From: an uncultured Gemmiger sp.
GTDB lineage: Bacteria; Bacillota; Clostridia; Oscillospirales; Ruminococcaceae
NCBI GenBank assembly: GCA_934502625.1
Contig: CAKSUQ010000003.1
Location: 1 to 64,000, forward strand
Direction: 5' to 3'
Length of the DNA stretch: 64,000 bases
The notes below the pieces were generated by a model. That model was not told the DNA's origin, did not search any database, and saw only the letters and a program-made list of their open reading frames with translations. Below, piece after piece: positions 57,905-64,000 of this stretch (position 1 is the stretch's first letter; every line of letters begins with the position of its first letter). A program made the position numbers and the translations under genes.

Positions 57905-57985
57905 TGGCGGCATGAGGGCATGCCGCCCTACATGCGGCGATTGGTTGGGATGTAAGGCGGGGTGCCCTCACCCCGCCGCACCGCA
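57905..57985. repeat. Family A-like hairpin repeat
   Basis: GGCGGCATGAGGGCATGCCGCCCTAC and AAGGCGGGGTGCCC/TCACCCCGCC. Confidence 0.65.
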
Positions 57986-57993
57986 GCCGTTTA

Positions 57994-59322
57994 TCAAACG
58001 CGCAGACTTGCGCTTTCCGGCTCGTTGCTGCCCTCATCGAACTCGTAGTCGTTGCCGGGCAGGATGGCGTTCAGCAGGATGCCGGCGATGGCGGCGATGG
58101 CCAGACCGGACAAGTTGATGTCAACGCCGAACACGGCGAAGGTGATGCCGCCGACGGAGTTGAAGCCCAGCGCGCAGACCAGAATGACCGCCGCGATGAT
58201 CAGGTTGCGGCTGTTCGTGAAGTCGACCTTATTCTCGACAACGTTGCGCACGCCGATAGCGGAGATCATGCCGTACAGCACGAAGCTGATGCCGCCGACG
58301 ATGCCGGAGGGGATCGTGTTGATAACGGCCTCAAACTTCGGGCAGAAGCTCAGAATCAAGGCAAACACAGCCGCAATGCGGATGACGAGGGGATCGTAGA
58401 TCTTCGTCAGCGCCAGAACGCCGGTGTTCTCGCCGTAGGTGGTGTTGGCGGGGCCGCCCAGCAGGCCGGCCATAGCGGTGGCAAGGCCGTCGCCCAGCAG
58501 GGTCTTGTTCAGGCCGGGGTCACGGATGTAGTTCTTGCCGGTGGTGGCGGAGATCGCGGCAATGTCGCCGATATGCTCCATCATGGTTGCCAGCGCGATG
58601 GGCACGATGGTGAAGACCGCGCTGATGAAGGTCTCGCTGCCGTCCATGGCAAACAGACCCATGCTGTCCTTGTGCAGGGGGATGCCGAACCAAGCGGCCT
58701 CACCGATGGCTTGGAAGTCGACGGCACCGGTGATAAGCGCGACCGCGTAAGAGACGAGCACGCCGATCAGGATGGGCAGGATCTTGATCATGCCCTTGCC
58801 CCAGATGTTGCAGATGATGACGGTCGCCAGCGCGACGATCGCCAGCAGCCAGTTGGACTGGCAGTTGGAGATAGCACTGGGGGCAAGGATCAGGCCGATG
58901 GCGATGATGATGGGGCCGGTGACGACCGGCGGGAAGAACTTCATCATCTTGCGGATGCCGAACGCCGAGATCAGCGCGCTGAACAGCACATAGACAAGGC
59001 CGGACAGTGCCACCGCCGCACAGGCGTAGGGCAGGTTCTCCGGGTTGGCGCCGCCGTTCGTCACGATGGTGAAGCCGCCCAGATAGGCAAAGCTGGAGCC
59101 CAAGAACGCGGGCACCTTGCCTTTGCACAGGAAGTGGAACAGCAGCGTGCCCAGACCGGCGCAGAGCAGCGTCGTGCTGACGCTGAGGCCGGTCAGCAGC
59201 GGCACCAGCACCGTTGCGCCGAACATAGCGAACATGTGCTGTGCGCCGAGGATCAGCAGCTTGGGCGTACCGAGCTGTTTGGCATCAAAGATGCCCTTCG
59301 AATAATCGATTTTTTCTGCCAT
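57994..59322 (-). CDS. uraA: Uracil/xanthine permease (NCS2, UraA-like)
   Basis: A 442-residue NCS2 nucleobase:proton symporter with about 14 hydrophobic segments. Motifs: LGAQHMFAMFGATVLVPLLTGLSVSTTLLCAG (helix 1 Gln-His), FPPVVTGPIIIAIGLILAP (the P-V-V-T-G-x-I segment), AMMEHIGDIAAISATTGKNY with the conserved Glu-His, and NTTYGENTGVLALTKI near helix 10. It probably takes up uracil; xanthine is the other option. ATG 59322 has GGAGGAAA upstream. A promoter and an attenuator-like hairpin lie in its leader. Confidence 0.93.
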   Translation of the reverse strand: MAEKIDYSKGIFDAKQLGTPKLLILGAQHMFAMFGATVLVPLLTGLSVSTTLLCAGLGTLLFHFLCKGKVPAFLGSSFAYLGGFTIVTNGGANPENLPYACAAVALSGLVYVLFSALISAFGIRKMMKFFPPVVTGPIIIAIGLILAPSAISNCQSNWLLAIVALATVIICNIWGKGMIKILPILIGVLVSYAVALITGAVDFQAIGEAAWFGIPLHKDSMGLFAMDGSETFISAVFTIVPIALATMMEHIGDIAAISATTGKNYIRDPGLNKTLLGDGLATAMAGLLGGPANTTYGENTGVLALTKIYDPLVIRIAAVFALILSFCPKFEAVINTIPSGIVGGISFVLYGMISAIGVRNVVENKVDFTNSRNLIIAAVILVCALGFNSVGGITFAVFGVDINLSGLAIAAIAGILLNAILPGNDYEFDEGSNEPESASLRV

Positions 59323-59350
59323 GAATGATTTCCTCCTCATAATGGCCGCA

Positions 59351-59394
59351 AAAAAAGGGAGACTGTCGGTTCTTATCCAAACACTACAGCCTCC
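59351..59394 (-). terminator. Attenuator-like hairpin in the uraA leader
   Basis: On the minus strand GGAGGCTGT (59394-59386) pairs with ACAGTCTCC (59366-59358), then CTTTTTTT. It stands between promoter and gene, so the permease is under read-through control; the loop GGATAAGAACCG may hold the sensing sequence. Confidence 0.65.
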
Positions 59395-59409
59395 TTGCTT
59401 ATCTTTATA

Positions 59410-59438
59410 AGGATAGCAGAAAATAGGAGAAAGTGCAA
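59410..59438 (-). promoter_or_regulatory. uraA promoter
   Basis: Minus strand TTGCAC (59438-59433), 17-bp spacer, TATCCT (59415-59410). Confidence 0.65.
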
Positions 59439-59520
59439 GATGGTAGAGAAAATTCCTCACTTTTCATTTGTTTTTGAATGTGCTATTATAAAATAAAAAA
59501 GTACACAGGAGAAATCACCC

Positions 59521-59913
59521 ATGCTTACCCCCGGTATCAAGGGTCACGCGGCGCTGCGCGTGACGACAGAAAATACAGCGCAGGCCATGGGCAGCGGCGA
59601 GCTGCCGGTGCTGGCTACGCCCGCCGTGGCCGCCCTCATCGAGAAAGCCTGCTGGCAGGCCGTCGCGCCGGAGCTGGAGCTCGACCAAGGCACGGTCGGC
59701 ACGGCGCTGACGCTGGCGCACAACGCCCCGACGCCCGTCGGCATGGTCGTGCAGTGTGACTGTGAACTGGTCGCGGTCGAGGACCGTCGCCTGCGCTTCG
59801 CCGCCCGCGTCTACGACGACGTGACCGAGGTCGCCTCCGCGACGCATGAGCGCTTCATCGTCGACAACGAACGCTTCACCCGCAAAGCAAACAGTAAATT
59901 GACGGCGGAGTAA
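59521..59913 (+). CDS. Thioesterase (hotdog fold, FlK-like)
   Basis: A 130-residue hotdog-fold protein: VLATPAVAALIEKACWQAVAPEL with the active-site-type Glu, GTVGTALTLAHNAPTPVGM and the strand FAARVYDDVTEVASATHERFIVD. This is the fluoroacetyl-CoA-thioesterase-like group (FlK), whose members hydrolyse acyl-CoA; the natural acyl group here is unknown. The ATG follows a weak GGAGAAA. The end of the gene runs straight into a family B repeat. Confidence 0.88.
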   Translation: MLTPGIKGHAALRVTTENTAQAMGSGELPVLATPAVAALIEKACWQAVAPELELDQGTVGTALTLAHNAPTPVGMVVQCDCELVAVEDRRLRFAARVYDDVTEVASATHERFIVDNERFTRKANSKLTAE

Positions 59914-60058
59914 AGCCTTCCCCCTAGGGGGGAAGGTGGCCGAAGGCCGGATGAGGGGCGGCGTTTCCGCAGCAGCCCTTCAACGGGCAATAACGGCAGC
60001 TTTGCCCCTCATCAGTCAGCGGGCGGAGCCGCTGACAGCTTCCCCCTAGGGGGAAGCC
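59914..60058. repeat. Family B repeat, full copy
   Basis: About 145 bp: GCCTTCCCCCTAGGGGGGAAGG, GGCCGAAGGCC, GGATGAGGGGC, a CCCTTCAACGGGC hairpin, GCCCCTCATCAGTCAGCGGGCGGAGCCGCTGACAG and CTTCCCCCTAGGGGGAAG. Confidence 0.88.
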
Positions 60059-60065
60059 GCGTGCC

Positions 60066-60269
60066 TTAATAAATTGCCTTCTCCCGCCAATGCGCCAGCC
60101 GGTGCACGGTCTCCTCGCTCTCGACCCAGCCTTCCTTATCGTCGGCGTGGGCATCGGGGGCGTAGCGCTGCATCGTGCCGGGGCTGCGCCCCTCCAAGTA
60201 TTCCTGCACCTGCTTCTGGCGGCAGGCGGCGGTGCGGCTCAACAGCGCGTCTTTTTCAGCTTTATTCAC
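60066..60269 (-). CDS. Small hypothetical protein
   Basis: A 67-residue basic and acidic mixed protein (KAEKDALLSRTAACRQKQVQEYLEGRSPGTMQRY, then AHWREKAIY). It starts with GTG at 60269, preceded by GAGGTG at about 7 bases. No known family. Between a family B repeat and the divergent nucleoid-associated protein gene, so it could be read from the shared upstream region. A short ORF of this sort is only moderately supported. Confidence 0.55.
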   Translation of the reverse strand: MNKAEKDALLSRTAACRQKQVQEYLEGRSPGTMQRYAPDAHADDKEGWVESEETVHRLAHWREKAIY

Positions 60270-60373
60270 AAAAAATCACCTCTTTACCGGGTATTCTGCC
60301 CAAGGTCGCCGCTAGGCAAACGCGGAAAATCATGGTATAATTGCACAACATTCCAACCGAAGGAGCAAACACA

Positions 60374-61378
60374 ATGGAAGTCAAGATCAATCAGGTCGTG
60401 CTGCATCTGCTCGACCCCGGCGCATCGGAGCCGGTGCTGTCCGACCGCGCCATGGACATGGACGCCGACCTGTACGAATATTACACCGCCACGCTGGAAC
60501 GCGCGTTCGCCAGCGACGAGGTGAAAAACTGCCGTTTCCTGCCGGACTCCGCTTTTGCGCAGGAGATGGCGCAGAATCAGGATTTCATCGACCTGTCCCG
60601 CCGCATCGCGGGCGTCATCTTTGAGCAGATGCTGCAATATCAGGCCATCCCGGCGGGCGATCTGGCCGTCGTGGATTTCACCGCCGACGGCGTGCCGTTC
60701 TACGGCGTGCTGAAGCTGAACTACCGCCCCGGCTACACCCACCACACCGAGATGATGGGCAACGGCCGGTTCAGCAGCATGGTGCCCCAGCGCACACTGC
60801 TGCCCGGCACACCGAAGGCCGACGAGGCCGCGCTCATCGACCGCGCCAACGGCACGGTACGCCTGATCGAGAAAAAATTCACGCTGGACGATAAAAAAGA
60901 CTACTACCTCTCCACCCGCGTCTTCGGCTGCACCGAGGCCATGCAGGAGAAGGCGAAGCTGAAAGCTGTCTGCGAGACCGCCGTTGCCGCCGTGAAGGAG
61001 GCCTACCCCGAACCCGACGACCTCGACGACGTGCCCCCGTTCGACGGCGGCACTGAGACGGCGGTCGAGCTGCTGGTGCGCAATCAGGCCGTAGACAACC
61101 AGATCGCGGTCGAGGACGTGCGCCAGCGCATCCGGGAGAATTTTCCCCTCGCTGCGCCGAAATTTGAGGAAGCGCTGGCCGAGACCGGCGTGCAGGAAGA
61201 TGACCGCGTCACCGTGACCCCCGCGCGCATCAAGAAGCTGGAAAGCCGCAGCTTCAAGACCGAGTCCGGCATTGAGATCAAAATTCCCGCCGAGTTGTGC
61301 AGTTCGGACGACGCCGTCGAGTTCATCCATTCGGCCACCGGCGGGTTGAGTTTGTTGATTAAGGACGTTTTGGTGTAA
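60374..61378 (+). CDS. Nucleoid-associated protein, NdpA/YejK family
   Basis: A 334-residue protein of the YejK/NdpA (37-kDa nucleoid-associated) family. Supporting segments are the N-terminal INQVVLHLLDP, LAVVDFTADGVPFYGVLKLNYRPGYTHH, and the C-terminal RSFKTESGIEIKIPAEL. Such proteins bind DNA or act in phage-inhibitor and nucleoid contexts, with no enzymatic role settled. AAGGAG lies before ATG 60374. A MATE exporter gene starts 1 nt after its stop, so the two are co-transcribed. Confidence 0.85.
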   Translation: MEVKINQVVLHLLDPGASEPVLSDRAMDMDADLYEYYTATLERAFASDEVKNCRFLPDSAFAQEMAQNQDFIDLSRRIAGVIFEQMLQYQAIPAGDLAVVDFTADGVPFYGVLKLNYRPGYTHHTEMMGNGRFSSMVPQRTLLPGTPKADEAALIDRANGTVRLIEKKFTLDDKKDYYLSTRVFGCTEAMQEKAKLKAVCETAVAAVKEAYPEPDDLDDVPPFDGGTETAVELLVRNQAVDNQIAVEDVRQRIRENFPLAAPKFEEALAETGVQEDDRVTVTPARIKKLESRSFKTESGIEIKIPAELCSSDDAVEFIHSATGGLSLLIKDVLV

Positions 61379-61379
61379 T

Positions 61380-62744
61380 ATGGAAACACAACAAAAAACC
61401 TCTCTGACACAGGGCAGCGTGGCGAAGGGGATGCTCTTCTTCGCGGTGCCCATCTTCATCAGCAACCTGTTCCAGCAGCTGTACAACGCCGCCGATTCCC
61501 TCATTGTCGGCAACTTTCTGGGCGGCGAGGCGCTGGCCGCCGTCGGCTCGTCGGGCAGCCTGATCTTTCTGCTGACCGGCTTCGTCAACGGCGTTTCGTT
61601 GGGTGCAGGCGTCGTTGTAGCGCGGTATTTCGGCGCGAAGGACTGGGCGCGGATGCGCCGCACCATCCACACCACCGTCGCGCTCGGCCTTGCGGCAGGC
61701 GCGGTGCTGACCGTCGTCGGCGTGCTGCTGACGCCGCAGATTTTGCGCTGGATGGGCACACCGGACAATGTTCTCGGCAACTCGATTGCCTACTTCCGCA
61801 TGTACTTCTTCGGCTCGATCGCCGTCGTCATGTATAACGTAGGTGCGAGCATTTTGCAGTCTGTCGGCGACAGCAAAAGCCCGATGCGGTATCTGATCGC
61901 CGCGTCGCTCATCAATATTGTGCTGGATTTGCTTCTCGTCGGCTGGCTGCGGATGGGCGTGGCCGCCGCCGCGTTTGCGACGATCGCGTCCCAGACGGTC
62001 AGCGCGATTCTGGCCTTCGCCAAGCTGACCCGCGCGAAGGCCGAGTGGGCTGTCCACTGGCGCGAGGTGCGGTTCGACGCGCCGTCGCTGCGGGCGGTCA
62101 TCGTGCAGGGGCTGCCCTCCGGTGTGCAGAACTCTGTCATCTCGATCGCCAACGTCATTGTGCAGTCCAACATCAACGCGTTCGGCGCGCAGGCGATGGC
62201 GGGCTGCGGTGCATACAGCAAGATCGAGGGCTTTGCGTTTCTGCCCGTGACCTGCTTTTCGATGGCGCTGGCGACGTTTGTCAGCCAGAACGTCGGCGCA
62301 GGCCAGCCTGACCGGGTGCGGCACGGCATGAAGTTCGGCTGCGTCTGCTCGGTGCTGATGGCCGAGGTCGTCGGCGTCACCATCTGGCTGGCGTCGCCGT
62401 GGCTTATCGGTGCGTTCAGCCGCGAAGCGGACGTCATCGCCTTCGGCGTGCAGCAGGCGCACACGATCTCACTATTCTACTGCCTGCTGGCGTTCAGCCA
62501 TTGCTGTGCGGGCATCCTGCGCGGGCTGGGGCGGCCGGTCGTGCCGATGATGGTGATGCTGCTCGTCTGGTGCGCGCTGCGCATCACCTACATCACGATC
62601 ACGCTGCACTTCATCCACGCCATCGGCGTCGTCTTCTGGGCGTACCCGCTGACATGGAGCATCTCGTCGACGCTGTTTGCTTGGTATATTCTGCACTGCC
62701 CGATCCCGAAGCTGGGCGGCGGTGCACCGGAAGTCAAGGTATAA
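61380..62744 (+). CDS. MATE-family multidrug/Na+ antiporter
   Basis: A 454-residue MATE exporter with about twelve helices. Motifs: PIFISNLFQQLYNAADSLIVGNFLGGEALAAVGSSGSLIFLLTGF at the N-terminus, and the repeat half starting SLRAVIVQGLPSGVQNSVISIANVIVQSNINAFGAQAMAG, which is the NorM/DinF-like class. Substrates may be drugs or metabolites. It follows the nucleoid-associated gene by 1 nt. A terminator and a family B repeat lie downstream. Confidence 0.93.
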   Translation: METQQKTSLTQGSVAKGMLFFAVPIFISNLFQQLYNAADSLIVGNFLGGEALAAVGSSGSLIFLLTGFVNGVSLGAGVVVARYFGAKDWARMRRTIHTTVALGLAAGAVLTVVGVLLTPQILRWMGTPDNVLGNSIAYFRMYFFGSIAVVMYNVGASILQSVGDSKSPMRYLIAASLINIVLDLLLVGWLRMGVAAAAFATIASQTVSAILAFAKLTRAKAEWAVHWREVRFDAPSLRAVIVQGLPSGVQNSVISIANVIVQSNINAFGAQAMAGCGAYSKIEGFAFLPVTCFSMALATFVSQNVGAGQPDRVRHGMKFGCVCSVLMAEVVGVTIWLASPWLIGAFSREADVIAFGVQQAHTISLFYCLLAFSHCCAGILRGLGRPVVPMMVMLLVWCALRITYITITLHFIHAIGVVFWAYPLTWSISSTLFAWYILHCPIPKLGGGAPEVKV

Positions 62745-62748
62745 AAAA

Positions 62749-62780
62749 TTTCCCCGTATCGCAAAAGATACGGGGATTTT
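62749..62780 (+). terminator. Terminator after MATE gene
   Basis: CCCCGTATC (62752-62760) pairs with GATACGGGG (62767-62775) with A and T tracts around. Confidence 0.85.
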
Positions 62781-62784
62781 TCAT

Positions 62785-62922
62785 GCCTTCCCCCTCAGGG
62801 GGAAGGTGGCCGCAGGCCGGATGAGGGGCGAGTGTACCGCAGTAACCCTTCAACGGGTAACATAGGTTGCTCTGCCCCTCATCAGTCACCTTCGGTGACA
62901 GCTTCCCCCTCAGGGGAAGCCT
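62785..62922. repeat. Family B repeat, full copy
   Basis: About 138 bp: GCCTTCCCCCTCAGGGGGAAGG, GGCCGCAGGCC, GGATGAGGGGC, a CCCTTCAACGGGT hairpin, GCCCCTCATCAGTCACCTTCGGTGACAG and CTTCCCCCTCAGGGGAAGC. Confidence 0.88.
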
Positions 62923-62924
62923 TT

Positions 62925-63776
62925 TTACTTCTTGATCACAAAGCACGGCAGCGGGGCGGTGTCCGCCCAGTTTGCAAACTCGCAGACCAGCACCGTGTAC
63001 TTTGTCAGCGGCAGGCTGCGGAAAAACGCCAGCGCCGCCTGCTTTTCGGCATCGCCTATGACCTTGCCGCTGTACAGCACAGCCGCCAGCACACCGCCGG
63101 GGCGCAGGGCATCCAGCGCGGCACACAGGGCGGAAAGACTGCCCTGCGCCGTGGAATGTACGGTGTGCTCGGCCCCCGGCAGCCAGCCGAAGTTGAACAG
63201 CACGCAATCCACCTTGCCGGGCTGCACAAGTTCCCCCAGCTTCGCATGGTCGTAGAGCACCGCACGCCCCACTTTCTCATACCCGGCATCGGTCAGGCGC
63301 TTGTTCGTGCGGTCCACCGCCTTTTGCTGGATATCCATGGCCAGCACACGGCCGTTCTGCCCGGCCAGACGGCACAAAAACAGTGTGTCGTTTCCGTTGC
63401 CGCAGGTCGCATCGAGATACAGCCCGCCGGGGGTCACATGCAGCTCCAGAAACTCATGGCACAGCTCCACCGCGGACAGATCCGGCACACGGCGGCGCAC
63501 CAGCCGCCCGCCCTCCGCCACAAAGTCGAACCGCCGCGCCAAAGCACGGCCTGCCTCGTCCCGGGGCAGGGGGGCGGTGAAGCGTGTGGCCTGCTTTGGG
63601 TCCAGCCCGCCGCCGCGCCGCAGCAGTTCCTTTACCAGATAGCTGCCGTAGCCGCGCCCGCGCCACCGGGGCACGACCTCCAGCCGCAGGATGGTCATGC
63701 CGTCCACAACGGCTGTGCCGATGGCCTCGTTTTCCTTATATAGAGTGTAGCAGCCTTTTTCCTGCCTGATCTGCAT
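62925..63776 (-). CDS. GNAT domain fused to MnmM-like tRNA methyltransferase
   Basis: A 283-residue two-part protein. Residues 1-98 are a GNAT acetyltransferase fold with motif A LEVVPRWRGRGYGSYLVKELL. Residues about 105-283 match the YtqB/MnmM-type SAM methyltransferase (the family formerly called rRNA methylase): LYLDATCGNGNDTLFLCRL (SAM site), VLYDHAKLG, FNFGWLPGAEHTVHS, LRPGGVLAAVLYSGK and a final CEFANW. MnmM methylates U34 of tRNA in other Firmicutes. The fusion with GNAT is unusual, and the acetyl target is unknown. The start shows only a weak GGCGGG. Confidence 0.88.
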   Translation of the reverse strand: MQIRQEKGCYTLYKENEAIGTAVVDGMTILRLEVVPRWRGRGYGSYLVKELLRRGGGLDPKQATRFTAPLPRDEAGRALARRFDFVAEGGRLVRRRVPDLSAVELCHEFLELHVTPGGLYLDATCGNGNDTLFLCRLAGQNGRVLAMDIQQKAVDRTNKRLTDAGYEKVGRAVLYDHAKLGELVQPGKVDCVLFNFGWLPGAEHTVHSTAQGSLSALCAALDALRPGGVLAAVLYSGKVIGDAEKQAALAFFRSLPLTKYTVLVCEFANWADTAPLPCFVIKK

Positions 63777-63781
63777 ATATA

Positions 63782-64000
63782 TTACCCGCCAATCGTATTT
63801 GTGTTCAGGTCGTAGTACAGCACATCATCCCAGTGGCGGCGCAGGGCGATCTGCGCGGTCAGGTCGGTGTCGTCATAGACCAGCGACCACTGGGTGTTGC
63901 TGGTCACGTCGTTGGGGCTGGGGTCCTGGGCGGCTGCCTGCAATGCCTGCCATGCGGTATCCGCAGGAATATTTCCGTCTTGGTCGCGCCTTGCCAGCAC
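63782..64000 (-). CDS. C45/linear amide C-N hydrolase family protein, C-terminal part
   Basis: The last 72 residues of a gene that runs past the window edge. The end SNTQWSLVYDDTDLTAQIALRRHWDDVLYYDL resembles the C-terminus of C45/choloylglycine-hydrolase-like Ntn hydrolases, where an N-T-Q-W-S-x-V-Y-D pattern is usual. The catalytic N-terminal Cys would lie outside the window. It sits 5 nt upstream of the GNAT-methyltransferase gene and is probably co-transcribed with it. The family call is tentative. Confidence 0.5.
   Translation of the reverse strand: MLARRDQDGNIPADTAWQALQAAAQDPSPNDVTSNTQWSLVYDDTDLTAQIALRRHWDDVLYYDLNTNTIGG

Overview
The window looks like a chromosome segment of an anaerobic, high-GC, Gram-positive gut bacterium of the Clostridia, most likely Oscillospiraceae/Ruminococcaceae (the Faecalibacterium, Gemmiger and Subdoligranulum neighbourhood). 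This is inferred from the Gram-positive gene set (T-box, PerR with rubrerythrin, Feo, DapL, YitT, DUF3793, CPBP protease), strong AGGAGG-type ribosome binding sites, near-consensus sigma-A promoters with 16-17 bp spacers, GC-rich coding DNA, and many short palindromic repeats between genes. No rRNA, tRNA, CRISPR array, prophage or intact transposon was seen. One broken IS30-type transposase lies near the left edge.

Layout. 0.1-3.3 kb: a lipoprotein with Cys/His repeats, the IS30 remnant and citrate synthase. 3.4-8.3 kb (minus strand): acetyltransferase, CPBP protease and XRE regulator; a sigma factor with a membrane partner; a membrane acyltransferase. 8.3-9.4 kb: divergent perR and rubrerythrin. 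9.5-19.2 kb: an iron island with three transcription units (DUF3793-flavodoxin; HMA protein-ABC-ABC-YgbA; FeoA-FeoA-FeoB-Cys-rich protein) followed by a DtxR-like regulator. All three units carry inverted repeats TTAG-N6-CTAA, six in total. 19.3-26.6 kb: DapL, a flavin-binding protein, ThiT under a TPP riboswitch, PTS EIIA, TetR, an HD protein, an NSS transporter and a threonine-aldolase-like enzyme. 27-30.7 kb: the methionine importer metQNI behind a Met/Cys-rich leader peptide and terminator, and a divergent Rrf2 regulator. 30.8-36.3 kb: glucuronate isomerase, aldose epimerase, threonine dehydratase and a DUF815 ATPase. 36.4-42.2 kb: ilvBNCD behind a T-box. 42.5-46.2 kb: gamma-carbonic-anhydrase-like protein, HAD phosphatase, HPr and enzyme I. 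46.3-50.9 kb: a tightly overlapping three-gene operon of a radical SAM/SPASM enzyme, a membrane protein with an Ala-Cys-rich tail, and a double-AAA ATPase. 51-64 kb: YitT, RF3, an M23-type protein, a Zn/Cd-type P-ATPase cassette with HMA protein and ArsR regulator, uracil permease, thioesterase, nucleoid-associated protein, MATE exporter, a GNAT-methyltransferase fusion and the 3' end of another gene.

The two most unusual items are the metQ leader and the radical SAM operon. The metQ leader is a 31-codon peptide with seven Met and two Cys codons in nine positions. It precedes an intrinsic terminator, and a 9-nt segment next to the Met run is perfectly complementary to the terminator arm. In the radical SAM operon, the enzyme is coupled by a 1-nt overlap to a single-pass membrane protein whose predicted cytosolic tail carries nine cysteines. 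The iron boxes, the divergent DtxR-like regulator, an HPr lacking the Ser46 site and two families of self-complementary intergenic repeats also deserve attention.
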